From assembly GCF_000332995.1 (NCBI RefSeq), contig NZ_BANS01000021.1, positions 1-64,000 of the forward strand: 64,000 bases of DNA. The letters run 5' to 3'. Origin of the DNA: Gordonia amicalis NBRC 100051 = JCM 11271. GTDB lineage: Bacteria; Actinomycetota; Actinomycetes; Mycobacteriales; Mycobacteriaceae. Made by a program: the position numbers and the translations under genes. A model generated the notes under the pieces. The model searched no databases, was not told where the DNA came from, and saw only the letters and a program-made list of their open reading frames with translations. Every line of letters starts with the position of its first letter. Position 1 is the stretch's first letter. Shown piece after piece: positions 19,523 to 27,771 of the stretch.

Positions 19523-19963
19523 ATGGCTACCCAAGACTCCGCCGACCCCCGCACGACGGACGAGATCGTCGAGAAGATCCTGTCCACCTACGACACCATC
19601 ACCGTGGTGGGTGCCAGCGCCAACACGGCCAAGGCCGCCAACGAGGTGCCCGCGCACATGAAACACCTCGGCTGGCGGATCATCCCGGTCAACCCCACCG
19701 CCGACGAGATCGTCGGTGAGAAGGTGTTCCGGTCGCTCTCGGAGATCCCCGACCAGGTCGGCCTCGTCGATGTGTTCCGTCCCGGTCCGGAGTGCGCCGA
19801 CGTCGCGCGTGCCGCGGTCGAGGCAGGCGCGACGGCGCTGTGGCTGCAGCTCGGAATCCGTTCGGAGGAGGCACGGAAGATCGCCGAGGACGCGGGACTG
19901 CTCTACGTCGAGGACCGCTGCCTGATCATCGAGCAGCGGCGCACCGGCATCGTGCCGGCATGA
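19523..19963 (+). CDS. CoA-binding protein (YccU-like)
   Basis: 146 residues, a single Rossmann-like CoA-binding domain of the type found at the N-terminus of succinyl-CoA/acetyl-CoA synthetases. It shows TITVVGASANTAKAANEVPAHMKHLGWRIIPVNPTADEIVGEKVFRSLSEI, then VDVFRPGPECADVARAAVEAG and a C-terminal YVEDRCLIIEQRR. Stand-alone members are thought to sense or bind CoA esters; no catalytic His is expected. It is 17 bp upstream of a membrane protein gene and may be co-transcribed. Confidence 0.93.
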   Translation: MATQDSADPRTTDEIVEKILSTYDTITVVGASANTAKAANEVPAHMKHLGWRIIPVNPTADEIVGEKVFRSLSEIPDQVGLVDVFRPGPECADVARAAVEAGATALWLQLGIRSEEARKIAEDAGLLYVEDRCLIIEQRRTGIVPA

Positions 19964-19980
19964 CGAGAGAGTGACCGACG

Positions 19981-20757
19981 GTGGAATTACTCGATGACCT
20001 GACGCATCAACGACTTCCGCTGTTCCTCCTGTTCGCCTCGTTCACGGTGACGTTCGTCGTGACGCGGGTGATCACCCGACTGATCCGGGCGGGCAAGGGG
20101 CCTTTCAAGAACAATGTGTCCGGCGGTCTGCACGTCCACCACATGGTCCCGGGACTGATTCTGCTGCTCGTGGGAGCGTTCGTCTCCGTCGGCGTCAACG
20201 GCGTCGAGCCCGGCGCGTCCATCAGTGCCGTCCTGGTCGGTATCGGCGCGTCGCTGGTGCTCGACGAGTTCGCGCTGATCCTTCGTCTCCAGGACGTGTA
20301 CTGGTCACGCGAAGGCCAACTCTCGGTGCAGGTGGTCGCCCTCACCGTCGCCGCGCTGGGAATGGTCCTTCTCGGCTTCAACCCGTTCAATGCCGAGGCG
20401 GACGTCGAGTTCGGACCCGTGGCGTTCGCGTTGACCGCGCCGATCAACATCGCCGCCGCGATCTTCTGCGTGGTCAAGGGCAAGTACTCGACGGCGATCG
20501 TCGGTGTGTTCATCCCGATCTTCGCCTGGGCCGGTGCCATCCGTCTGGCACGACCGAGATCCACCTGGGCCCGGCGCCGCTACTCGCCGGCGAAGCTGGA
20601 GAAGTCGACCGCGCGGGCGCGGCACTTCGACAAGCGTTGGGGGCGTCGAGGATTGAGTATCGGCGACTGGATCGCCGGGAAGCCGACCGACGATGCGGTG
20701 GATCCCGCGCTGCCGGAGGAGTCGGCGGACGAGGCCGGGGACGCGCTGGCGAGCTGA
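19981..20757 (+). CDS. conserved integral membrane protein
   Basis: 258 residues, GTG start at 19981 with GAGAGTGACC just upstream. About six hydrophobic helices in residues 1-190 (for example FLLFASFTVTFVVTRVITRLIR, VHHMVPGLILLLVGAFVSVGV, VVALTVAALGMVLLGF) and a basic then acidic cytoplasmic tail. Conserved GGLHVHHMVPG with paired His residues is worth noting as a possible metal or haem contact. No known function. The pattern is common in actinobacteria. Convergent with the LysR gene. Confidence 0.85.
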   Translation: MELLDDLTHQRLPLFLLFASFTVTFVVTRVITRLIRAGKGPFKNNVSGGLHVHHMVPGLILLLVGAFVSVGVNGVEPGASISAVLVGIGASLVLDEFALILRLQDVYWSREGQLSVQVVALTVAALGMVLLGFNPFNAEADVEFGPVAFALTAPINIAAAIFCVVKGKYSTAIVGVFIPIFAWAGAIRLARPRSTWARRRYSPAKLEKSTARARHFDKRWGRRGLSIGDWIAGKPTDDAVDPALPEESADEAGDALAS

Positions 20758-20767
20758 GCTCGGAGCG

Positions 20768-21652
20768 TCACTCCGGGTCGGCGAGGCGGAATTCCTCGCG
20801 TACGAGGTCGACGAACCGTCGCGTCGCGGGGGCAGGGTCGGTTCTCCAGAGAACACCGAGCCGTGCGTCGACGTCGACGCCGTCGATCGGGAGTCCGGCA
20901 ACGCGTTCGTCGGCAGCCGCGATGGACGCGCTCAGGATGCCCGTTCCCATGCCGCTGCACACCAATTCGACGATCGCGTCGGGGGATGACGCCTCGATGG
21001 CCGGCCGGATGGGTCCGCCATGCGCGACCGCCGCGTCGTCGAAGACGGTTCGGATGCCTGCGCCGCGCGGCAGGCAGATGAGGGACCGGCGCCGGAGGTC
21101 GTCGAGTTGCGTGGCCTCGACCTTTCCCGATGTGTTGGCCGGGACAACGGCGACGACGGGTTCGGAGATGACCGTGAGTGATTCGATGCCGCGCGGCAAC
21201 TCGTCGCCGTAGCCGGCGAGCACCACGTCGAGACTGCCGTCGGCCACCGATGCGATGAGCCGGTCCGACGGCGACTCACGCAGGCTCAAGGCGACTTTCG
21301 GGTGGGCGGAACCGAACGCGCCCAGCGCGGTGAACAGCGGTGCGACGGTACAGCCCTCGACCATGCCCACCGCCAGGCTTCCGCGCAGCAGGCCGCGGAC
21401 CTCCGACACCGCATCAATCACGCCCGCGGCGGCTGCCAGCGCCGGGCGCGCCGCGGGGAGTGCTGCCCGCCCGGCGTCGGTGAGGCGGACAGACCTGCCC
21501 GACCGGTCGAAGAGCGCCGATCCGAGTTCGCGTTCGAGGCTGCGGATCTGTGCGCTGATGTTGGGCTGCGTGGTGTGCACCCGCTGCGCCGCGGCGGTGA
21601 AGCTCTCCTCGTCGGCCACTGCCACGAAGTACTCGAGCTGCCGCATCTCCAT
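20768..21652 (-). CDS. LysR-family transcriptional regulator
   Basis: 294 residues. N-terminal winged HTH: MRQLEYFVAVADEESFTAAAQRVHTTQPNISAQIRSLERELGSALFDRSGRSVRLTDAG. The C-terminal co-inducer domain (~90-290) has the periplasmic-binding-protein-like fold. It is divergent from the SnoaL-like gene (101 bp between starts), the standard LysR layout, so that gene is the probable target. Confidence 0.94.
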   Translation of the reverse strand: MEMRQLEYFVAVADEESFTAAAQRVHTTQPNISAQIRSLERELGSALFDRSGRSVRLTDAGRAALPAARPALAAAAGVIDAVSEVRGLLRGSLAVGMVEGCTVAPLFTALGAFGSAHPKVALSLRESPSDRLIASVADGSLDVVLAGYGDELPRGIESLTVISEPVVAVVPANTSGKVEATQLDDLRRRSLICLPRGAGIRTVFDDAAVAHGGPIRPAIEASSPDAIVELVCSGMGTGILSASIAAADERVAGLPIDGVDVDARLGVLWRTDPAPATRRFVDLVREEFRLADPE

Positions 21653-21753
21653 AACTTTCGATGATAGCGACCATCAGGACAATCACTTGGACTTATTCTG
21701 GCTGGCAACGCACCGTGAAGAGGTCCCTGTGACTCCGCCCGAGAGGAATCGTT

Positions 21754-22134
21754 GTGACCGCCTACGAGACCGCCCGAACTCCCGAAGACCTCACCAGGTT
21801 GTTCGTCGAGTACTCCAACGCCGGCGACGCGGACGCGGTCGCCTCGCTCTACCACGAGGACGCCGTCATGGCGTTTCCGCCGGGGCGGGTGACCAGGGGT
21901 CGCGCGGCCATCCGCGACCTCTGGGCGTCGGTCCTCGAACACCGTCCGACCTTCGTCCCGGAGTCGCCGCTGCCGACGCTCGCCTTCGGTGACGACCTGG
22001 CCTTGACCTCGACACCGCCGCGCAACGGAGCGGGGGCCCGTGCGCAGGTCGTCACCCGTCGTCCCGACGGCTCCTGGGTCCGCATCATCGATCAGCCGGA
22101 GTTCCAGACCCCCACAACCGGAGAGCGCGCCTGA
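21754..22134 (+). CDS. SnoaL-like / nuclear transport factor 2 family protein
   Basis: 126 residues, one cone-shaped alpha+beta barrel. ARTPEDLTRLFVEYSNAGDADAVASLYHEDAVMAFPPGRVTRGRAAIRDLWASVLE is the SnoaL/DUF4440 pattern, with DGSWVRIIDQPEF near the end. Members are hydrolases, isomerases or cyclases of small molecules; this one cannot be assigned. Divergent LysR gene suggests induction by a small ligand. Confidence 0.9.
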   Translation: MTAYETARTPEDLTRLFVEYSNAGDADAVASLYHEDAVMAFPPGRVTRGRAAIRDLWASVLEHRPTFVPESPLPTLAFGDDLALTSTPPRNGAGARAQVVTRRPDGSWVRIIDQPEFQTPTTGERA

Positions 22135-22195
22135 CACGGGAGTTTTCTGACAGCGGATTCAGCTTCCGTGCTAGCTTCGCTGTGTCGGGGATTAC

Positions 22196-22219
22196 ACCGG
22201 TGATGGCGTCGGTCACCGG
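22196..22219. promoter_or_regulatory. inverted repeat before the phosphotransferase/acyl-CoA dehydrogenase genes
   Basis: CCGGTGA (22197-22203) and TCACCGG (22213-22219) form a 7-bp dyad with a 9-bp spacer, 25 bp upstream of the GTG start at 22245. It is placed where a repressor site would be; no regulator is next to it. Confidence 0.35.
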
Positions 22220-22244
22220 GTGAGGCGCGAAGGGACGGATCTGC

Positions 22245-23639
22245 GTGGGAGTGCCTGAGGCCCGGGATGTGGCCACCCGAGTCGCCGAGCGGCTCAGCGC
22301 GACACGAGGTACTCCGGTGACGGTCGATTCCGCCCGGCGACTACCCGCAGGTGCGAGCCGCGCGACCTACGCCGCGACCCTCGTCGACAGCGAGGGCAGA
22401 CCCGAAGCGATCATCATCCGCGCCGTACCGGCGGCGCAGGACGACGGCGGACTCGGGGCGGAGGCGGAGGTCCTGCGGGCCGCCGCCGACGCCGGGGTTC
22501 CGGTGCCGGCGATCCTCGATGCCGGCCTCGGCGAGGACAGCGTTCTCGGGTTTCCCTACCTCACAATGAATTTCATCGGTGGCGAATCGATCCCGCGTCG
22601 GATACTCCGCGACGACACCTATGCTGCTGCGCGTGACCGGTTCGTCCAACAGTGCGGCGGGATTCTGGCGCGGGTGCATCAGATCGATGCCGCTGCGACG
22701 CCGGGTCTCGAAGAACTCGTCGATCCGGTCGATGCGTTGCGCGCACTGTTCCCGCGCGAGTTCGACGCGATGCCGGCCGGGCTCCTCCTCGCGACCCAGT
22801 GGCTCGTGGCCAATCCACCGCCGTCGTCTCCCGGTTCCGGTGTCGTCCACGGTGACTTCCGGCTCGGCAACCTCCTCGTCGACGCCGATGGCGTTGCCGC
22901 GGTGCTTGATTGGGAACTGGTCCACATCGGTGACCCGGTCGAGGACCTGGGTTGGCTGTGCGCCAAGGCCTGGCGGTTCGGTGGCTCCACCCCGGTGGCC
23001 GGGATGGGCGAGCGCGCTGGGCTGCTCGACGCCTACGCCGAGGTGGCCGGGTGGCGACCCGCCGAAGAGGCGTTGCGCTGGTGGGAGCTGTACGCCACGG
23101 TGAAGTGGGGCCTGATCTGCGCGTTCCAGGCCAACCGGCACCTCGACGGCATCGAACGGTCCGTCGAGCTCGCCGCGATCGGACGGCGAAGTGCCGAACA
23201 GGAATTCGACGCCCTGCTCGATCTCGGAATCGTGTCGCCCGAGGTGGTGCCGGACCCGTTGAGCGTCGAAACCTCCGGCCCCGACGAGGAGCCGCACGGC
23301 TCGCCGTCGTCGCTCGAGTTGCTCGAAGCGCTCGGTGGATTCCTCCGCTCCGATGCCGTGACGTCCGAGATGTCACCGCAGGTCAAGTTCCACACGCGGG
23401 TCGCCGGCAACGTCGTGGATGTCGTCCGACGCCAGGTCCTGCTCGGGCCCATCCACGCCGCGGAGAGCGCGCAACGATTGGCCGCCCTGGGCGTCACCGA
23501 TCAGCGAGCACTGTGCGACGCCCTGCGATCCGGCGAACTCGACGGCACCGACGAGAAGGTGCGTGCCGCGGTCGCGGCCGACGTGCGGGCGCGGTTGGTG
23601 GTCGCCAATCCGAAGTACTTCGCGGTCCCGCACCCGTGA
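22245..23639 (+). CDS. phosphotransferase fused to a DUF6285 domain (LvaA-LvaB-like)
   Basis: 464 residues. Residues ~1-330 are an APH-fold kinase: catalytic loop VVHGDFRLGNLL (His202, Asp204, Asn209) and metal-binding LDWELVHIGD (Asp222). After a Pro/Glu linker, residues ~350-464 form a helical DUF6285-type domain (FHTRVAGNVVDVVRRQVLLGP). From established knowledge of Pseudomonas putida levulinate degradation, LvaA is a kinase of this fold, works with the small protein LvaB, and phosphorylates 4-hydroxyacyl-CoA; here the two appear joined. An acyl-CoA dehydrogenase follows 42 bp downstream. GTG start at 22245 with GAAGGGACGG upstream. The 4-hydroxyacyl-CoA substrate is inference. Confidence 0.88.
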   Translation: MGVPEARDVATRVAERLSATRGTPVTVDSARRLPAGASRATYAATLVDSEGRPEAIIIRAVPAAQDDGGLGAEAEVLRAAADAGVPVPAILDAGLGEDSVLGFPYLTMNFIGGESIPRRILRDDTYAAARDRFVQQCGGILARVHQIDAAATPGLEELVDPVDALRALFPREFDAMPAGLLLATQWLVANPPPSSPGSGVVHGDFRLGNLLVDADGVAAVLDWELVHIGDPVEDLGWLCAKAWRFGGSTPVAGMGERAGLLDAYAEVAGWRPAEEALRWWELYATVKWGLICAFQANRHLDGIERSVELAAIGRRSAEQEFDALLDLGIVSPEVVPDPLSVETSGPDEEPHGSPSSLELLEALGGFLRSDAVTSEMSPQVKFHTRVAGNVVDVVRRQVLLGPIHAAESAQRLAALGVTDQRALCDALRSGELDGTDEKVRAAVAADVRARLVVANPKYFAVPHP

Positions 23640-23681
23640 CATGACCACACGACAGCCGATCACCAACGAGAAGGATTCACC

Positions 23682-24953
23682 GTGGATTTCGCACTGCCCG
23701 AGTCGCTGAGCGACTACCTGGATGAACTCGACGCCTTCATCGAGGCGGAGATCAAGCCTCTCGAGCAGGCCGACGACAACATCCGGTTCTTCGACCACCG
23801 GCGTGAGGACTCGCGCACGGACTGGGAACGCGGTGGGTTGCCGAACGCCGAGTGGGAAGCGCTGCTTGGCGAGGCACGGCGGCGGGCCGACGCCGCGGGA
23901 CACTTCCGGTATCCGTTCCCCGAGGAGTTCGGCGGGCGCGACGGATCGAATCTCGCCATGGCGATCATCCGCGAGCATCTCGCGTCGAAAGGGCTGGGCC
24001 TGCACTGCGATCTGCAGAACGAACATGCCATCGTCGGCAACAATATCGGGCTCCTGCTGATGCTGGAGTACGGCACCCCCGAGCAGCAGGAGGAGTGGGT
24101 CGAGGGTCTGGCGGCCGGCACCAAGTTCTTCGCGTTCGGGATCACCGAACCGGAGCACGGCTCCGATGCGACGTACATGGAGACGACCGCTGTCCGCGAC
24201 GGTGACGACTGGATCATCAACGGCGAGAAGACCTGGAACACCGGAATACACGCCGCCCACCGCGACATCGTCTTTGCCCGTACGAGTGGAGAACCCGGTG
24301 ACGCACGCGGTATCACCGCGTTCCTCGTCGACCCGCAGGCGCCCGGCTTCCGCGTCGAGGAGTACCTCTGGACGTTCAACATGCCCACCGATCACGCCCA
24401 CATCTCCCTGCGCGACGTGCGAGTCCCGAACTCGGCCGTGTTCGGGGCGGAGGGTGCCGGCCTGCAGGTGGTGCAGCACTTCTTCAACGAGAACCGGATT
24501 CGGCAGGCGGCGTCGAGTCTCGGTGCCGCGCAGTACTGCGTGAACCGGGCGGTCGAGTACGCCAACGAGAGGGCTCCGTTCGGTAAGAAGCTCTCGACCA
24601 ACCAGGCGATCCAGTTCCCGCTCGTCGATCTGCACACTCGGTGTGCGATGGTGCGTGCGCTCATCCGGGAGACGGCCTGGAAGATGGACACCCACGGCAA
24701 CTTCGCCGCCTCGGCCGAGGTCTCGATGTGCAACTACCAGGCCAACCGGCTGTGTTGCGACGCCGCCGACCAGGCGATGCAGGTGTTCGGCGGACGCGGG
24801 TACTCGCGGCATGAACCGTTCGAGCACATCTACCGTCACCACCGGCGCTATCGCATCACCGAGGGCGCCGACGAGATCCAGATGCGGCGCGTCGCCGGAT
24901 ACCTGTTCGGTTTCATGTCCGGCAAGGCTCCCAAGGGTGTGCGCACGTCCTGA
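23682..24953 (+). CDS. acyl-CoA dehydrogenase (ACAD10/11- and LvaC-like)
   Basis: 423 residues, FAD flavoprotein, cytoplasmic. It has the ACAD blocks in order: FGITEPEHGSDATYMETTA, then WIINGEKTWNTGIHAAHRDIVFART, RAPFGKKLSTNQAIQFPLVD, VFGGRGYSRHEPFEHIYRHHRRYRITEGADEIQ. The Glu of the terminal TEGADEIQ segment sits where the catalytic base of medium-chain ACADs is found. In LvaC and human ACAD10/11 an ACAD acts on the phosphorylated hydroxyacyl-CoA made by the kinase, and the same gene order is seen here. The ATG/GTG start at 23682 follows GAGAAGGATTCACC. Confidence 0.92.
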   Translation: MDFALPESLSDYLDELDAFIEAEIKPLEQADDNIRFFDHRREDSRTDWERGGLPNAEWEALLGEARRRADAAGHFRYPFPEEFGGRDGSNLAMAIIREHLASKGLGLHCDLQNEHAIVGNNIGLLLMLEYGTPEQQEEWVEGLAAGTKFFAFGITEPEHGSDATYMETTAVRDGDDWIINGEKTWNTGIHAAHRDIVFARTSGEPGDARGITAFLVDPQAPGFRVEEYLWTFNMPTDHAHISLRDVRVPNSAVFGAEGAGLQVVQHFFNENRIRQAASSLGAAQYCVNRAVEYANERAPFGKKLSTNQAIQFPLVDLHTRCAMVRALIRETAWKMDTHGNFAASAEVSMCNYQANRLCCDAADQAMQVFGGRGYSRHEPFEHIYRHHRRYRITEGADEIQMRRVAGYLFGFMSGKAPKGVRTS

Positions 24954-25011
24954 GTAGGCTGGGCCGTATGCCAGATCATGTGCGAACCGTGTCGGACGAG
25001 GTGAGCCGGCC

Positions 25012-25488
25012 ATGATCGCAGTCATCGTCATCGTCGTGACCGTGGTGGTTGCGCTGTTCATCCTCGGTGGGGCCGCGTGGTTCGCCTACGACTCCGACAA
25101 ACGGGTGCGCCGGTTTGCCCGGTCCACCGATCTCATCCCCGGCCGGCCGGGCCGCGCACCGGAGAGCTGGACCACCGACAACACCCTAGAGGCGTTGCTG
25201 CACCGGCGTATCCGCTACGCGATCGCCGACGTGCACGCCAATCCCGCCATTCCGCACGACGATGAACTCGTGTCGGCGCGGGACCGGCTGGACGACGCGG
25301 TCTTCGAACTCGACGATCGCCTCATCGCGGCCGCCGACACCGGCGGCGACGCAGCCGTCGAGATCCTCGACAGTGCCGAATCGGCGGTCAAGGCCCTCGA
25401 AGAGCTACCGAAGAAGCTGTGGGAGGCGCCGAAGTCGGATCAACTCGCCGACCTGGATCGCGTGACGCGGGTCCTGTCGCGCGGCTGA
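25012..25488 (+). CDS. small membrane-anchored protein, unknown function
   Basis: 158 residues. A single N-terminal TM helix (residues 1-26, MIAVIVIVVTVVVALFILGG) is followed by a basic segment and a mostly helical, acidic domain (EALLHRRIRYAIADVHANPAIPHDD ... ALEELPKKLWEAPKSDQLADLDRVTRVLSRG). No recognised domain. Start ATG 25012 has GAGGTGAG ten bases upstream. 58 bp after the ACAD gene; may be part of the same transcript. Confidence 0.8.
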   Translation: MIAVIVIVVTVVVALFILGGAAWFAYDSDKRVRRFARSTDLIPGRPGRAPESWTTDNTLEALLHRRIRYAIADVHANPAIPHDDELVSARDRLDDAVFELDDRLIAAADTGGDAAVEILDSAESAVKALEELPKKLWEAPKSDQLADLDRVTRVLSRG

Positions 25489-25491
25489 CGC

Positions 25492-25704
25492 TCAGATGAC
25501 CACCGGACGCGGAGGCGGCTCCGGATCGGGCGGTCCTGGTTGGGGATCGGGCGGCGGCGTGGGCGTCGGGAAAGGCGGTTCCGGCGGAGGCTCGGGGATC
25601 GGCTCCGGCACCGGAACCGGGTCCGGAGGCGGCGGGGGCTGAGGTACCGGCTGATTCCCACGCGTGGGGTCCGTTACTGTCGGGTCCGATTCCGGGCGGT
25701 CCAT
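25492..25704 (-). CDS. small proline-rich protein
   Basis: 70 residues, about 45 percent proline: an N-terminal Asp/Thr stretch (MDRPESDPTVTDPTRG) then near-continuous P-x-P repeats such as PPPPPDPVPVPEPIPEP, ending PPRPVVI. No TM segment or signal peptide. The ATG at 25704 has a GAGAGGAG box seven bases upstream, which argues for a real gene. It ends 3 bp from the stop of the convergent gene at 25488. Function unknown; extended polyproline rods act as spacers or binding partners. Confidence 0.65.
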   Translation of the reverse strand: MDRPESDPTVTDPTRGNQPVPQPPPPPDPVPVPEPIPEPPPEPPFPTPTPPPDPQPGPPDPEPPPRPVVI

Positions 25705-25783
25705 GGGGACTCCTCTCGACGTACGCGTCCGGTGTCCTTGTTCCGACGCTACGCCCGCACCTGCGGTCCGGCCACCGGGCTGC

Positions 25784-26323
25784 TCAAGCCTCGGTGAGAT
25801 CCAGCAGCTTTCGGACCGTACGCAGGTTGCGGCCGGTTCCCTGCACACCCAGACCCCGGGCGATCGCGGGCGCGGTGAGCTTCGATCGGCCCGCACCCTC
25901 GGCGTATCGGATGTGGAGATCGGAGCCGATCACCTGCCGGACATCGCCGCCGAACTCCTTCTCTTCGAACGCCGCCACCTTGTCGGCGTCCGGTCGGGCG
26001 ACGAGAAAGTAGATGTAGGAGTATTTGTCGTCGACGATCTCGAACGGGTGCGCGTCGAGCGCGGCACTCACTTCGGCGGGGGTGCGGCTGATGACCTCGC
26101 GGAAGAAGCCGTAGCGCTCTTCGATCACGGCCTCGAGCGCACGGTCGAACTCGGTGGGATCACCTGGTGGTGAACAGAGGAGATTGCCCGACGCGATGTA
26201 CGTCGAGACGTCCGTGGCCCCGAGTTCGGTTGCGATCTCCCGCAGTTCGGCCATCGGCAGCATGGCGCCGCCGACGTTGACCGCTCGGATGAGAACGATG
26301 CGCGTCGTCTCTGATTCACTCAC
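25784..26323 (-). CDS. DUF1697 domain protein
   Basis: 179 residues. Family signature at the N-terminus: TRIVLIRAVNVGGAMLPMAELREIATELGATDVSTYIASGNLLC. DUF1697 proteins are widespread in soil bacteria, cytoplasmic, and without known function. Ends KLLDLTEA. It lies 19 bp from the DUF4185 gene in the same direction. No sign of disruption. Confidence 0.93.
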   Translation of the reverse strand: MSESETTRIVLIRAVNVGGAMLPMAELREIATELGATDVSTYIASGNLLCSPPGDPTEFDRALEAVIEERYGFFREVISRTPAEVSAALDAHPFEIVDDKYSYIYFLVARPDADKVAAFEEKEFGGDVRQVIGSDLHIRYAEGAGRSKLTAPAIARGLGVQGTGRNLRTVRKLLDLTEA

Positions 26324-26342
26324 CGGTCCATGATGGCAGGTC

Positions 26343-27635
26343 TCACAACTTGGACAGGTCGGTGCGCGCCAGCATCACGTTGTAGTCGTCCCAGCGGGAC
26401 ACCACGAAGTACAGATTCTTGCCGCTCGAGCGGGGGTGGATGTACGGCGTGTACAAACCGCTCGAGTGCGCGCTGGGGATCAGGACGCGCTCGCCGCTCC
26501 ACGGGCCGACCGGGGTGGGGGACGTGCGCATCATGATCGTGCCGGCACGTTCGGTGAGCATCACGAACTTCTTCAGGTAAGCGTTGTAGGCCACCGACAT
26601 CTCGCTGACCGGCAACCCGACGATCGGGGCGGCGTCGGCCGGATTCGGCGACCATCCATCACCGCCCCGGAAGTACTGGTAGCGGCTGAGATTCAGGATG
26701 TCGCCGGGCCGGAAGCGGGCCACGAACGCCGATCCGTGCCGACCGTTCGGCGTGCCGTACTGATAGATGTACTCCCCGCTGCGCAGAAACGCGCCCATCT
26801 GGAACCGGCTGTGACCGCGCGCGATCTGCGGAACGCCGGGTACGGTGAGGTCGAGGTTCACGCGGATCGTGTTGTTGTCGACGGTCCAGGTCTGACCGTT
26901 GTTGCGCGACACCGCGATCGCCGAGTAGTTGGTGCTCCAGCGTCCCGGTCCCAGCCACTTGTGGATCGACATGAAGCTCAGGAACTGGATGCCGTTGACC
27001 GAGATGCCGCCGGTCGGGATGCGTCCCACCTCGGTGTTGCGGACGCCGATCGCGTTGAACATCGGTTGTGAATAGGTGGGATGTGCGGGTGTCACCGAGG
27101 CGCCGGAACGGACGGCTCCGGGTATCGCGGTCGGGAAGCGGATGGCCTTGTCGAGATTCGAGTTCGCATCGCTGCGGAGCATCGTGTTGTGCCGCCAGAC
27201 CATCTGACCGGCGCACCTGCCCCAGGTGTCGCCGAAAGCCATGAGGATCTGGCCGGAGCCGTTCTCCCACGGGACGCCGACATCGGTGGCCGTGATCCCG
27301 AAGCGGGTGTCCGTGCGTTCGGGGCTCCGTGGACCGGTGACCCAGGAGACGGCGGTCGTCGCGCCCTTGAGCTTCGGCAATGGTCCCTGCGGTTTCTTGC
27401 CGCCGGCGCGGTAGCTGCCGAAATCGGCACTGCCCCAGCCCAGGTCGCTGGATCCGGTGCTGCCCGTGCTGCCGACGTCGCCGCCGGTGATGCCGGTGAC
27501 GTTGCAGACCGCCGCGCCGGCCGGTGGGGCCGCCGAGAGAAGGCCCGCGGCGAGTCCGATGGTGAGGCCGCCGATCACGAGAGTGCGGCGCGCAGGCGAG
27601 AGCGGGCGCAGGCGCACGCGGCTGCGTCGGGACAT
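26343..27635 (-). CDS. secreted DUF4185 domain protein
   Basis: 430 residues with a signal peptide: MSRRSRVRLRPLSPARRTL, then a hydrophobic core TLVIGGLTIGLAAGLLSAAPP and a likely cleavage after PAGA near residue 42. The mature part is a five-bladed beta-propeller-like domain with repeated Trp/Gly blocks (ENGSGQILMAFGDTWGR, GQTWTVDNNTIRVN, ARFRPGDILNLSRYQYFRGGDGW). Mycobacterial members are exported and often near glycan-active enzymes; some related proteins have been tied to arabinan degradation, but I cannot tell whether this is a catalyst. Residues 43-75 are a Gly/Ser-rich linker. Confidence 0.9.
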   Translation of the reverse strand: MSRRSRVRLRPLSPARRTLVIGGLTIGLAAGLLSAAPPAGAAVCNVTGITGGDVGSTGSTGSSDLGWGSADFGSYRAGGKKPQGPLPKLKGATTAVSWVTGPRSPERTDTRFGITATDVGVPWENGSGQILMAFGDTWGRCAGQMVWRHNTMLRSDANSNLDKAIRFPTAIPGAVRSGASVTPAHPTYSQPMFNAIGVRNTEVGRIPTGGISVNGIQFLSFMSIHKWLGPGRWSTNYSAIAVSRNNGQTWTVDNNTIRVNLDLTVPGVPQIARGHSRFQMGAFLRSGEYIYQYGTPNGRHGSAFVARFRPGDILNLSRYQYFRGGDGWSPNPADAAPIVGLPVSEMSVAYNAYLKKFVMLTERAGTIMMRTSPTPVGPWSGERVLIPSAHSSGLYTPYIHPRSSGKNLYFVVSRWDDYNVMLARTDLSKL

Positions 27636-27771
27636 GCGGACCCCCTGTGACTACTGGTTGTTGCCAGTGTTGCAGAAGTAGCCGGTCCGACCGGTGGAGG
27701 TGGCCGAAGCTTGACCGGGATGTGACCCTTCGATTCGCCCTGCAGCCTTCCCGGCTGCTCAGGCGGCAGGT

